NCBI RefSeq assembly: GCF_052324685.1 | Contig: NC_135224.1 | Location: forward strand, 22,707,451 to 22,771,450 | Length of the DNA: 64,000 bases | Direction: 5' to 3' | Source: Brachyhypopomus gauderio | Taxonomy: Eukaryota > Chordata > Actinopteri > Gymnotiformes > Hypopomidae | Program-made: the position numbers and the translations under genes | In this document: piece after piece, positions 36,566 to 48,097 of the stretch | Numbering within the stretch: the first letter of the stretch is position 1 | How the letters are laid out: each line of letters opens with the position of its first letter | Notes under the pieces: generated by a model | The model's database searches: none | What the model was told of the DNA's origin: nothing | Seen by the model: only the letters and a program-made list of their open reading frames with translations

Positions 36566-37893
36566 TATCACTAGAAAATTAATTTTTTTATTCATTTGTA
36601 GTTCAAAACATATTTGGGGTGTTTTTCTTCACTTTTTGCCACTCCAAAGATGTTTTTGTTTCTCCTACAGCCTCGATTGCAGCTATATGCAAATAACTGA
36701 TTATGCAAATTAGGCGATGACGTCATACACGGGAAATGTCCCGTATTTTTAAATACAAAACTTGACAGGTATGCATAAGTATCGGCAGGGCTACAATACA
36801 AATTACAAAAATGTTTCTACGATAATATCATCATTTCAGATCATGCACCTTGTTGCTTAATATATGAGGACAGTAAATTAGTAAAACACTCCTTAAGATG
36901 GTGTTTTCAACACAGATGGCTGCAAGATAAAGAATTCTTAAAATATGTGGGGAAGCAGATAAGATGAGTTCTTTGAGATTAATACAACGCAGACATCTGC
37001 CTGTATAAAATGGGAAGCTTTTAAAGCTTTTCTTAGGGGTCATATTATAAGCTACACCAGTTCGCAGACTAAGAAAAAACATCAAGCAAGGCTGTGTCTG
37101 GAAAAAAATTTAGGGAAGTGCAAATGGGGGTTTTTCAGGAAAATAATCCACAAACAGAAACTGAATTACAGGCCCTGAAAGCGGAGTATGAGGAGCTCTC
37201 AGCTTCTAGAGCAGCTGCAAGTGTAATAAGACTTAAACAGTCCTTTTATGATCAAGGTGATAAATCTGGTAAACTTTTGGCATGGCAAATTAAACAATTA
37301 GAATCAAGAAACTCAATTACTTTAATTACAATTAATGATGAAACTATAATAAACCCAACTGAAATTAATGATGCTTTTAAAATTTTTTATGAACAATTGT
37401 ATAATACAGAAATTGATTTTGGCACAAATAAATTCAATGATTTCATGAAAGGATTAGAAATACCAGCTATATCAGAAGAAGGCAAAGGCTGTCTGGACTC
37501 AGCAGTTACCATGCAAGAAATTGAAAGCGCTATTGATTTTATGAAAGCAGGTAAAAGGGCAGGACCAGATGGCTTACCAATAGATTTATATAAAATATTT
37601 AAGAAAAAACTTTTAAAGCCACTAATTGAAATGTTTCTAGAAGCATTTCATAAAGGGACTCTCCCCCCTGATATGAATGACGCTCTAATTATACTACTTC
37701 CAAAACCTGGAAAGCCATCTAATAAATGTGAAAATATGAGACCAATAAGCCTTCTGAATTCTGATCTAAAAATTATATGTAAAATCCTAGCGAACCGTGT
37801 TCAAAATTTTATGCCTGAAATAATTAATAAAGATCAAAATGGTTTTATAATTGGAAGACAGGGATTTCATAATGTTAGGAGAGTACTGAATAT

Positions 37894-38245
37894 TGTTACG
37901 GAACAGCTCCGGTCCCTTCCCTGTGGGCGTGTCATAATGTCGTCTGCGTGCAGTTATGTCCATGTTTGTACTTCCGTGGGTGTGGGTTGTTTGTGAGCGT
38001 GTTCGTTTGTTACACCTGTGCCTTGTCTCGAGGTCACGCGGGTCTGTGTAACTCACCTATATAATGTGCGTTCGCGCAGTGTCTTGTGCTCGTCTTTGTC
38101 TAAAGTTTCGTGTCTGCGCGAGTGTTGGGTTTGTGCTGCTCGCGCTCCACTCGGAGCTTCACGTATTTGAGAAAGATTAAATGTTCTATGTTCACCGTAA
38201 GACGCTAGTCGTGTCTCCTCCTTCCTCCAGCACCACAGCGTCACA
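37894..38245 (+). mobile_element. Solo LTR (352 bp) with perfect 5-bp TSD
   Basis: It starts TGTTACGGAACAGC and ends CACAGCGTCACA, flanked by AATAT at 37889-37893 and 38246-38250. It interrupts L1 RT between two segments that are collinear in the parent element. It is related to the minus-strand LTR at 18,949-19,288 and, more distantly, to the fragment at 51,370. A TATATAA box-like sequence occurs at 38,058-38,064 and an ATTAAA signal near 38,176. Confidence 0.9.
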
Positions 38246-38502
38246 AATATACTAAATTATAGTAAAGAAGCTTTAGATACTGCCCTGCTGTCCCTAGATG
38301 GAGAGAAGGCCTTCAATAGGGTTGAATGGCCCTATCTACTCAGAGTATTAGAAAGATTCAGGTTTGGAGAAAATTTCATAAACTGGGTACATTTAATATA
38401 CAACAAACCCACTGCAGAAATTCTGACAAATAGAAATATCTCACAACCAATAGTTATTAAAAGGGGATGCAGGCAGGGATGCCCCTTATCCCCTCTATTG
38501 TA

Positions 38503-39589
38503 TTCACCGTATTTCGCCACGCCCACTTTCAAGTGTATGTTTCTTCCGCCTTTGTGTTAGAACTTCCGGTCAGCTATTTTTGCATTAGTGTACACTACTA
38601 CATTTTAATGATTTTTTTTCATAAAATAGGCATTCTTGTCTATTTACTTCTTTACTTCCTAAAATTACAAAATGAATGCAAGGAAAAGATGTGGCCACTG
38701 ATTATAAAATAGTTACTTATCTGATCACAAGCACCCGACACGTTTGCTTCATCGGAGCTTCATAACCGAGCCATGTCTCGGCATAAGGGTGATCTGGTGT
38801 TGGTTTCCCCTCCACAAAATGATAAGAGCAGACGTATGGACGTTTGGGTGGATATTTTAAATTTAGCGCCTTCAGCCTTATACGCAGGTCCTCTTCGTTG
38901 GAAGCCCGGTTACCTCATCAGCTCTGAGGGAGACACACTGCTACACCTTCGTGGTGCGCGGTGTGTTTACAAGCAGCGAGCCGCTAACACTATTAAAACC
39001 GGCGTAGTGTAAGACGGGAGACTAGCGGCATGAAGTGTCTGTGCTGTTGTGATTGTACTTTGAGTCTCGTTGGTGAGACGCTTCTGTCACACGTTTGGAA
39101 TAAACCACATACGAGGTGCAGCAAAGGCACCGCAGACAACTGAGGGAGCTTCAAAACTACTGACACTGTCTGTTCTCTTCTTCCTAAAGATGAGCGCAGG
39201 TCAGTGGCGTTGTAACGAGTGTTAATAACGGAGTTTATACACTTTTCACATAGAAAACAACAGTTGCGTACATAACAGAGCTCGTAGTGTGCTCCAAACG
39301 TGACAAAGTCCTGAAGCATATCACGCCATATGTTTATATCAAAGTTTGTGCTTGTTTTTTTTTACTTAATACTTAATTTGTGTCCATTTTACATCCGCCC
39401 CACTAATAATTTACACCCCGGCCCCCTACACTTGGCCACCTCTGCTCTAACTGAACATATTATGCTAGTCATATTGTGTTTGTTGTCGTTTTGCTTGTAA
39501 TTGGTATCAACATATACGTAGCACCGGAAGTTCGAACACAAAGTCAACCAATATGGCCCCGCCCAGCGTTGTCAGGAAAATAGCGTGAA
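38503..39589. mobile_element. TA-flanked DNA element with short TIRs
   Basis: Ends are TTCACCGTATTT and, from the right, TTCACGCTATTT, with TA on each side (38501-38502, 39590-39591). It interrupts L1 RT between PLSPLL and LAIEPFA. An internal frame at 38773-39012 has no recognised domain. The stretch near 39,360-39,430 (TACTTAAT.TTGTGTCCATTTTAC) resembles 52,975-53,000. Confidence 0.7.
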
Positions 39590-39774
39590 TACATTAGCGA
39601 TTGAACCCTTTGCAATAGCTTTACGTTCACACCCACAAATTTACGGAATTTCTCTAGGACAAAGTGAACATAAGATGTCTCTTTATGCTGATGATGTCAT
39701 CCTGTTTGTTACAAAATTAAGCAAATCAATTCTGGCTATATTAGAGTTAATAAAAAAAATTATTTCAGGGTATG

Positions 39775-42140
39775 CACATTATCAAAGCTGTATGGAGGTC
39801 AACTAGGTCATTGAATTTTAAAGTTTTTAAATTAATAAATAGTTTGTTTGTTGATTTATGATAATTGGATTGATTTATAATTCTTATAGCTTTCTTCTGT
39901 AACATGAATATTGGTTTAGTGTTGGTTTTATATGCGTTTCCCCATATCTCCACACAGTAGGTCATGTATGGGAATATGAAAGAACAATATAGCAAATAGA
40001 GTGATGATTGATTTAAAATATCTTTCGTTTTATGTAATATTGCAATAGTTTTAGCCATTTTTGTTTTTACATAGTTTATGTGTTGTTTCCAGCATAATTT
40101 GTGATCGATTATAACAGCTAGAAATTTGTTTTCATATTTCCTCTCTATATTAACATCAATCCTAATTTTTATATTATTCTTGATTTGTCTATTGCCAAAT
40201 ACTATAAAATTAGTTTTACTCAAATTCAGTGACAATTTGTTCATATCAAACCATTTGTTAAACTCTTTTAATTCCCATTCCACTGTATTCAGAAATTGTT
40301 CTAAACTTTGTCCAGAGTAATATAAATTGGTATCATCGGCAAATAAGACACAGTTCATACATTCAGATACTTTACAGATGTCATTTATGTACAATATAAA
40401 CAGTTTTGGTCCTAGTACTGATCCTTGCGGAACCCCACATGTGATGTTCAATAGATCAGATTAAATATTGCTTATTTGTACATAATGATGTCTATCTTCT
40501 AGGTAACTTTTGAGCCATGAATATGCTAGTCCTCTAATCCCATATCTCTCCAGTTTATTCATGAGTAAGTCATGATCTATAGTGTCAAAAACCTTCCTTA
40601 GGTCTATAAACACCCCAACAGTATACTCCCTATTATCTATTGCAGTGGAAATCTCCTCTACCAGTTGCATCACTGTCATCGAGGTGGACCTATTTGCTCT
40701 AAATCCGTATTGATTATCACTTAGTAATCTGTTTATTTATAAAATCATCAAGTCTGTCTACAAATAATTTTTCTAAAATCTTGGAGAACTGAGGGAGCAA
40801 ACAGGTCTATAGTTGGAGAGCTTGTGTCTGTTTCCATTTTTATATATAGGTATGATTTTAGCTTTTCATTTTCATTTTATTGGGAAAAATACCTGTCTTA
40901 AAAGATTGGTTGCAAATATGTGTAATTGGTTTTACTGTGCATTCTATAATATCTTTTATCAATGTCAGTCGAATCAGTGGATTTTTTGTTTTTGAATTTA
41001 TTTACAATATCCAAAATTTCCTTTTCCTCAGTTCCCCTAACAATGATGGAGTGAGTTGTTTTGTTGATATATTCACCTATTTCTTCTGTATTTCTTGTTT
41101 TCTCAATCGCTTTTGTTAAAGTGGGCCCAACATTCACAAAATAATGATTAAATTCATTTACAATTTCTTTAGTTTCATTTATACTTGTGTTGTCATCTTT
41201 TAAAATGTAGTCTATATTGTCTTCTCTTCCTCATCCATTTTTAATAATGCTGTTTAGAACACTCCAAGTCTGTTGAGTGTTGCTCCTATACCTTTCTAAC
41301 AGTTTCTGGTAATGTTCCTTTTTGCTAAATCTCATCACACTTATTAATTTATTTTTATATATTTTATATTTAATCTCCGCTTCTTTTGTTCTTAATTTAA
41401 AAATTTTCTTATATAATATATTTTTCTTTCTACATGCATTAGCAATCCCCTTCGTAATCCAAGGTTTGTTAGCATTTTTAGTCCTTTGTGTTAGTTTTTT
41501 TAATGGACAGTTTTTTCATATAACATAATAAAAGTAGACAAGAATGCCTGATATGCTTTGTTTGGATCATGATTTGCATATACCTCTGTCCAGTTTTGTT
41601 GCATTAAGTCCATTTTAAGGGCAGTGATAGCTTTTGGAGTTCTGTGTCTTTTCACTTTATAGATATTTGGCCTGTGTTTATTTTGTACATCAACTAAGTT
41701 TTGAAAAACTGCAAAAACCGGTAGGTGATCACTTATGTCATTTATGAGCAGTCCCCCAACTATTGCACTATCAATCTTGTTAGTGAATATGTTATCGATT
41801 AATGTAGCAGAATATGTTGAATATGTTGTTATTCTAGTTGGTTTTATTATCACTGGAAATAAATTGTAGATGTACATTGTATTGATAAAATCAGTCGTTC
41901 CTTTGTGTCCATTTGGGTTTAACAAGTCAATATTGAAGTCTCCACATACAATCTGTACCTTGTTGTTGTTTGCTCTGTCAAGCACTTTCGCTAATTTATC
42001 TTTAAATGCATTGATGCAAACCCCTGGTGCTTTATACACACAACTAATTAATATATTTTTAGATTGTTTTACATTCATTTCTATTGTTATATATTCCAAT
42101 ATATTATCTATAGCCTTTGACGACGCTGATGCTGAATAGT
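39775..42140 (-). mobile_element. CR1/jockey-superfamily LINE, broken
   Basis: On the minus strand, endonuclease motifs (VCGDFNIDLLNPNG, LIDNIFTNK, ISDHLPVFAVF at 42,144-41,500) precede RT motifs: VGVFIDLRKVFDTIDHDLL (40,679-40,461) and CGVPQGSVLGPKLFILYIND with VLFADDTNLYYS (40,451-39,765). At least two frameshifts separate the frames. The C-terminal end stops at an abrupt junction next to L1 sequence near 39,770 rather than in a 3' UTR. The clade within the superfamily was not resolved. Confidence 0.8.
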
Positions 42141-42388
42141 CCACACATGGTGATTTTGTCTGGCTGTCCTTGCGGTTCCTTGCACGCTGACAAAGGTGAT
42201 GTTACTAATAATCCTGACGGTGGGTTCTTGATGGCGATCAGTTTCTCTGGTCTCGTCTCTGTTGTCTGGCATGGATCATAAAGTGTCTCATTATCCTGAT
42301 GCACTTCTTGTCAAGGTTTATTCTGTCCTGGTCCTCATGTCCTGGGAGCCCGACTCAAGTTGAGGTTGCACAGCAGTGTGTTGTCTTT

Positions 42389-42537
42389 ACTCCAGGAAGA
42401 AGCACTGGAGACCTACATGATGAGTGCAGTAAGAAAGAGACAGAAAAGCAGAATAAATACCAAACACAGTTTGACGTTTTCCTGCGAAATCTGGGAGATG
42501 TTTTAGGGTTACACAAACCTCAAAAAACAAAACATTA
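42389..42537 (+). other. Exon-like open segment, unidentified
   Basis: After a CAG acceptor at about 42,372 the frame runs QCVVFTPGRSTGDLHDECSK and ends FDVFLRNLGDVLGLHKPQKTKH and TAA at 42,537. It is charged, without membrane segments, and could be a terminal exon of a host gene or part of a repeat. No matching upstream exon was found. I do not recognise it. Confidence 0.25.
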
Positions 42538-42696
42538 AATAAGAGTGTTAGGAGCAAATAGAAGAAGGGGCAGATGTAACATGCTCCAGGTGGGTGATCA
42601 GTTCATGTGATGTTCTGCCTTCGTGTTTCAACAGGCCACTGAGTCATCATGTGGTTACAGGTGTGGTTGAAATTCTGTAAACCTCAAATGGTGAGT

Positions 42697-43032
42697 GTCA
42701 GGGCTGGCTCGGATGCCACGCCTTCTACCTCCACAAGAGGCACCCGAGTCAGTCCTAGACTGCGAATGCGCATAAACCGCGTCGTGTTATGCAGCGGTAC
42801 GCGAGCGTGCATACACCTGTAGTGGTCACGGGCGGGGCACTGCTGGGGCCTGCCCTCACAGGCGCAATCAGCAGTGATCTGTTTCACCTGTTGCCATGGC
42901 TTCTTGAGGAAGCTTGTGGAGACGGATCACTGCTGATTTGTTTTGGCTCGCCGACTCGTTCTCAGGCCTTTCCCTGCTTTCTCTAAAGCCAGTACGTTGC
43001 GTTCCCGATTAAAGGTGTCTCGCCACCTTATG

Positions 43033-43067
<35 letters not shown>

Positions 43068-43090
43068 CTCTGTTACTTCCCTACAACTTA
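42697..43090 (+). mobile_element. LTR-like sequence
   Basis: It starts TGTCAGGGCTGGCTCGGATG and contains ATTAAAGGTGTCTCGCCACC, with a (CT)n run at 43,031-43,065. The same order of motifs appears in reverse at 13,592-13,441 and 9,560-9,530. The right limit is uncertain and no duplication of the flanks was found. Confidence 0.5.
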
Positions 43091-43529
43091 TTCGAGTAAC
43101 TATCTCCTGCGCTGCTTATTGGCCTCTCCAGTTTTTCTCCATCTGTTTCACTTCCTATCTGTTATACATTTATTTTGGGAAGGTTTTGTTTGTTGTGGCG
43201 TTTTGCCTGCTCCCAGTTACTTTCCCTGGCGTTCTTGGTTTTGTTTTTATGCGACGAGTTTTTTCCGCGTCTTTTGATTTGCCTTTTAAATTTTATCTCC
43301 CTTCTGACTACGGGTGTTTTTTTGTTCTATTTTTTTCCCGCGTGTTCAGTCGAGTTTCATTTTACACGTTGAGTTTTCCATGTCGTTTTGTGTTGTTTTT
43401 GCCACGGTGCGTGTGGGTGCATTTCTCTCTCACTCACGAATTACATCACTGCTTATTGTGCTTGTTCGAGCCGGCACTTGGGTCCATCTCTCTCAGTTTA
43501 TTCATGCGGTGGGTATGGTGACGTAACCA

Positions 43530-45840
43530 AGTGATTATTTTTCTTTTTCATAAATCACCTGTGATTGTTATAAGAAAAATGCCAGGAAAAGCAGATTCAC
43601 AGTTTCAGTCTTTCTCCCTTGATCCCCGGGCATGATGAGGAACATGGGTAGCAGGGCCATCCTGGTCCAGGGCCTAGGGTTAGGGTTAGTATCTGGGCCT
43701 GTATCTGTGGCTAGTGGTGAGTGCATGTGGATGTACAGCTTTCCTGCTGTACAGACAGAAGTGTCACCAGAGCTTCAGGACACATCTTTAGGCAACCAGC
43801 TAGAAGAGCACTTAAATCATGCGAGTTAGTGTGCATATTTACACCTTACGATATCTCTCTCTCTCTGTATGTGTGTATGTTCCTTCTTATTGTCTTTTAA
43901 CAGAACAAGTACAAACAAACAAGGATTACAAATGAAACTATTAAATAAGAATAATGAAACTGAAACACCTAAATGGTGTTTTGCCCCGGTCTAGGAGGCA
44001 AGGTGTAACACCAATGATGAAGAACAACAGAGAAATAGGGGTTTGTATTTTTATATAGGCATTCACAATATATATATAGTGGAGGCATATTTCTTCAGGA
44101 ACCCACCGTGCTCATAATAAACAATAACCATTAAACAAAAAAAACTAAACTGCAAACAGCGTCGCTACTCACCCAAGCCACATTTGAGATATTATTTACA
44201 ATAAATACAATACACAAGCTGTCTACAACTATGTACAATTATTCAAGCAACCAATCCAAAATGGGGCAAAGCAGAATCATCATCCACAAACCACATCAAA
44301 TCGGTACACACAAACCCAATCAAATTCACAGAACACCTACAAAATCTCTCTCTCTCTAATCTTCTCCCGCCAATTCTGTGTGGTCTTTATCCGACGTTGG
44401 GGTACACGTCACGTCCAGTCCACCAATCGATGGGGAATCCAGAGGCAAGGCGTGACGAAGTAGTTAGGGATGAGAGGGGTTGGCGGAGTCCCGAAGATGA
44501 CAGCGGAGCCGACAAAAACAACAACAGAAACAGCAACAACAACAACAACAACAACACAAACTACGCAGGGCCATAACAATAGTAAAGAATACGCACCACA
44601 ACACTATAGCCTAGAACTGTGGGGCTTTGATTAAAGGAATTTTTACTATAAAAACTTATTTTTACCATCATGACATCTATGTTGTTTACCCTGTTTAAAT
44701 GCAGCTATGAACTTCAAGGCTGTAATCAGTAAAATTCTGGTAATGGGACTATAGTTGCTACAGTATTGCTTTCTGTATGTTACGTGGTCTTATTCGTCAC
44801 GGTCGTCATGGTCGTCAGGTTCCGTGTCTTTCATCGCTTCCTAAGCTGATTAAGGGTTACTGTGATATGTGAGAAGTGGGATGCCATCAAAACTGCTCAG
44901 AAGCAGCATCTAATAATAAACATTTGTTTATTATTGCAAGATGGCATGAAAGAAAAGATTAGAGTATAACAAACTTTACCTGCAAGGACAGAGGTGCAGA
45001 GAGGGGGGTGGGGTGGGGGGGGGGAATGACTGCTGACTCTTGAGAATGAGAGAAAAATGCTGAAATTGGGATGTGCTGATATTGAGACTGGGGAAAGGGC
45101 TTCAGCAAGCTCCTGGTGAATGACAGAACACTGGAAATGAGATGGAGATGGAAAAAGAGAAACCACGGGAAATCAGGTGGAAGCAGGTCAAACCTGGTGA
45201 GGCAGGAGAAGGAGTCTGAGAGACAGGGAGTGAAAAAGAGACTCTTCAGTAGCAAGAGACACAGAGGCCAGAAAAACCAAAGAACATGGCAAGTATAATG
45301 TAAGCATTGCAAGGAGCAGTCTCAGACATTCAGAGCTGGAAAGAGTAGAATATAGTCTACCTAGAGATTAAGGTAACAGATCCACAAGTTACCTTAATAA
45401 TTCAAAATGTGTTGTCTGTTGAATTGTCTTACCCTCCAAAACAATTAGTATTTAGGTCATCACCTAGGTCATTATATGCAAAAGTGCTGAACATGTCATA
45501 ATTTATAAGTCATCATTTAACATTTATTTATTTAGTTTATTTTTTTGTTACATTTTGGTAATTTATCCTAATTTGAACATTTAGTTACAGTAAGAATGGG
45601 AGTTTGTGAAGGTTTAGATCAACCAATGGTTTCAGCCATAGGTCAGAGGTGCGTCTCATGAACCTTTACTGTAATTGGTATAGATGCTAAACACTGCAGT
45701 ATCACAAAGTCTTATAATGGAAACACAAGGCCATGTGCAGGGTGAACAGCCAAAAAGAGGAGTAAGACTTTGTGGTGTAGAGGTAAGACTGTGATGTAGA
45801 GGGGTAAGACTGTGTGGTTTAAGGCTGAGGGGACAAAATA
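43530..45840. other. Stretch without recognised gene
   Basis: Open frames are short and mostly of simple composition. A (CAA)n tract occurs at about 44,515-44,555, GT/CT-rich segments near 43,855-43,870 and a G-rich run at about 45,001-45,025. The AGGGTTAGGGTTAG at 43,676-43,689 is telomere-like but only about two units long. No domain was recognised. Confidence 0.5.
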
Positions 45841-45847
45841 GTGAAAT

Positions 45848-46288
45848 ACTGTAAGGGCAAGGATTGTGGACCATGTTTTACATGTAAGTCATGGTCTTAC
45901 AATGGCTGAAGCTGGTCGTCGGGTGCAGCCCAATATTGGAAGAACAACTGTGTCTTCAATCATTCAAACATTTCATAGAGAAAACATGTAGGGGCAGTCA
46001 TGGCCTGGTGGTTAGGGAACTGGTCTTGTGACCGGGGGGTCGTGGGTTTGATCCCCAGACCTGAGGCCATGACTGAGGTGCCCCTGAGCAAGGCCCTTAA
46101 CCCTCAATTGCTCACTTGTATAAAAAATGAGATAAAAATGTAAGTCGCTCTGGATAAGGGCGTCTGCCAAATGCCATAAATGTAAATGTATGTAATTCAG
46201 AATTCAGAAATGTGCTCTGCTGTAATGCATATTGACATAAATTCTGCCGTTATTCAAATTTTTTTGTTGCAATTTTGCATTCTCATAC
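45848..46288 (+). repeat. Dispersed repeat, copy containing a SINE
   Basis: It is homologous to the reverse of 16,346-16,608. The match runs from CTGTAAGGGCAAGGATTGTG to CATTCTCATACAATACAGG and is interrupted only by the SINE at 45,988-46,190. A hAT-like terminus (CAGAGCTGGGCAACCAATGG) begins immediately after at 46,294. Confidence 0.75.
45988..46190 (+). mobile_element. tRNA-derived SINE
   Basis: The 5' part has pol III promoter boxes: box A-like TGGCCTGGTGGTTAGGG (about 46,000) and box B-like GGGTTTGATCCCC (about 46,050). The tail reads GTAAGTCGCTCTGGATAAGG and GCGTCTGCCAAATGCC, shared with L2-type LINE partners in fish. ATAAATGTAAATGTA closes the element. A fragment of the same tail occurs in reverse at 53,189-53,221. 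Confidence 0.9.
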
Positions 46289-46544
46289 AATACAGGACAG
46301 AGCTGGGCAACCAATGGCCCGCGGGCCACATCCGGCCCGTTGTGCGTCCCTGTCCGGCCCGCGAGGCAATAATAAATAAAACAAATATCTATGTCGTGCG
46401 TGCAATACAACTGTGACGCTTTTATTTTGAAAGTGCTACATTTGTGTTAATTCCGTGTGGACGTACGTGCGTGTGTGTGAGCTGTGCGAGAAACACTAGG
46501 TGATCAGCAACAAGTTAAGGCTGAATTTATACTCCTCCTTCAGC

Positions 46545-47371
46545 CAGACTTCTGTTTGCAGACTTTTCCTCGGCTTTCAACACCCTCCAGCCTCACATCC
46601 TGGCCCACAAACTCTCATCCCACTTTCAGTTGGAGGACCAGCTTATTCTATGGTTACTGGACTTTCTAACACACAGAACACAAAAAGTACTTGTAAATAA
46701 TATCCACTCCAACCTACAATACACTGCAACAGGCTTTCCACAAGGCTGTGTCCTTTCTCCACTGCTTTTCATCTTATACACCAATGACTGCAGATCCACT
46801 CAACCTAATTCTCTTCTGATCAAATACGCAGATGACACAGTTCTCTCCATGCTTTCAGGCTCATCACAGTCTCACGGTCCAGCCCTCCAGGAGTTTGTTG
46901 ACTGGCGTGACAACTCATGCCTCGAGCTGAATGTCAGCAAAACCAAGGAGATGGTGATAACATTCTCCAAAAAACAGCTTGTTCTGACACCATTGGTCAC
47001 CACCTCTGTCCATGGCATGTCTGTTGAACTGGTGGAGGAGTACAAATATCTGGGTACCATCTTTGACAGCCACCTGAATTTCTCAGCTAACACAGAAGAG
47101 ATTCTCAAAAAATGTCATCAGAGACAGTACCTCCTCAGAAAGCTCAACTCCTTTAGCGTGAAAAGAGAGATCAGGCAAACTTTTTATTACTCCTTCATTG
47201 AGAGTATCACCACCTTCTCAATTACCTGCTGGTTCTACTCAATCAGCCTCCAGAACAGGAACCGCCTGCAGAGGAACACCAACATATGTGGAGAAATCAT
47301 TGGACTGCTACTCAGGAATCTGTCTGCAGTAAATGATCATTTAACACGGAGGTTGGCATACCGGATCGCCC
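46545..47371 (+). mobile_element. Non-LTR retrotransposon RT fragment (CR1/jockey superfamily)
   Basis: The open frame from 46,630 gives LEDQLILWLLDFLTHRTQKV (shown from a near match at its start), GFPQGCVLSPLLFILYTND and the catalytic KYADDTVLSML, followed by LELNVSKTKEMVI and EEYKYLGTIFDSHLNF. The segment upstream (46,545-46,630) continues the RT in another frame (CRLFLGFQHPP / FSSAFNT-like). It lacks endonuclease and 5' sequence. The frame continues uninterrupted into the 32-bp minisatellite that follows. Confidence 0.75.
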
Positions 47372-47690
47372 AGGACCCCTCCCACACCCTCTACACATCA
47401 CCCAGGATCCCTCCCACTCTCTCTACACATCACCCAGGACCCCTCCCACACTCTCTACACATCACCAAGGACCCCTCCCACACTCTCTACACATCACCCA
47501 GGACCCCTCCCACGCTCTCTACACATCACCCAGGACCCCTCCCACACTCTCTACACATCACCCAGGACCCCTCCCACGCTCTCTACACATCACCCAGGAC
47601 CCCTCCCACGCTCTCTACACATCACCCAGGACCCCTCCCACTCTCTCTACACATCACCCAGGGCCCCTCCCACTCTCTCTACACAGCATT
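47372..47690. repeat. 32-bp minisatellite, 10 units
   Basis: The unit AGGACCCCTCCCACACTCTC + TACACATCACCC repeats with an exact 32-bp period at 47372, 47404, 47436, 47468, 47500, 47532, 47564, 47596, 47628 and 47660, with a few substitutions (CTCCCACT, CACGCT). It arose from LINE sequence, since the first unit is read as part of the RT frame. Thirty-two is not a multiple of three, so the frame cycles every 96 bp and happens to stay open. Confidence 0.95.
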
Positions 47691-47853
47691 TGAATGGCTA
47701 CCTTCAGGGTGACCTTTGTGCCCAGAGCTGTCCAACTCCTCAACACACAGCCCTTCCATTCAAAAACTCCCCCACACCATCAGACTGACTGATAGCGGAC
47801 TTACACCAATTCTGACATTACGTACACAGACATACATACACGTACACGCATGT

Positions 47854-47857
<4 letters not shown>

Positions 47858-47943
<86 letters not shown>
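47858..47943. repeat. (CA)n microsatellite
   Basis: Almost pure CA repeat with two CT interruptions, about 85 bp. Confidence 0.95.
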
Positions 47944-47945
<2 letters not shown>

Positions 47946-48097
47946 ATACACAATGCACTGCTACCTCACTGTAAATTGTAAATACCTAGAACACTCAGTC
48001 ACTTTATACCTGTACATACTTGAAACTCAGTCACTTTACACATATATAGATATTCTTTTTTTATTATTTATCATATTGACCTACGTTGTATCTATTT

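Larger units (their letters stand above)
35602..36773. mobile_element. hAT-like DNA element inserted in the L1
   Basis: CATAAG flanks both sides (35596-35601 and 36774-36779). Ends are related inverted sequences: CTGTAAAGTATCCCG at the left, and CTGTCAAGTTTTGTAT reading in from the right. An internal inverted repeat (about 35,690-35,741 against 35,788-35,840, with CCAAACAGAATTCTGTCAC) forms a hairpin. At 36,353-36,560 a zinc-finger segment (CKICSCDFIASHGGRNDV...H....H) is the BED-like N-terminus of a hAT-type transposase. A solo LTR interrupts it. Confidence 0.7.
34990..39769 (+). mobile_element. L1-type LINE ORF2, split by three later insertions
   Basis: Endonuclease motifs FVSWNCRGL, FLQETHI, VNVYGPN and AGDFNCTLD lie at 34,996-35,600. 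RT fingers ([30 protein letters not shown]) lie at 36,780-37,893, palm ([31 protein letters not shown]) at 38,251-38,500, and the catalytic YADDVILF at about 39,690. The pieces are separated by a hAT-like element (35,602-36,773), a solo LTR (37,894-38,245) and a TA-flanked element (38,503-39,589). The 3' part is lost at an abrupt junction with a minus-strand LINE near 39,770. Stops and frameshifts also occur within the pieces. Confidence 0.85.

Noticed and set aside
36258..36713. Single 151-aa gene across the LTR and zinc-finger region
   Set aside because: The first part is inside the solo LTR; only the segment after 36,350 belongs to the hAT-like protein.
43020..43521. 192-aa frame rich in Ser, Leu and Phe
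   Set aside because: Its start is a CT microsatellite and LTR-like sequence, and the composition reflects T-rich DNA rather than a protein.
43676..43689. Interstitial telomere repeat
   Set aside because: Only about two TTAGGG units; too short to mean more than chance.
44897..45312. Overlapping minus-strand frames rich in Pro and Ser
   Set aside because: Purine-rich DNA gives long antisense frames; no domain or splice pattern supports a gene.
47372..47690. CRISPR-like array (regular 32-bp period)
   Set aside because: The whole unit repeats without unique spacers, and the context is a eukaryotic LINE. It is a minisatellite.
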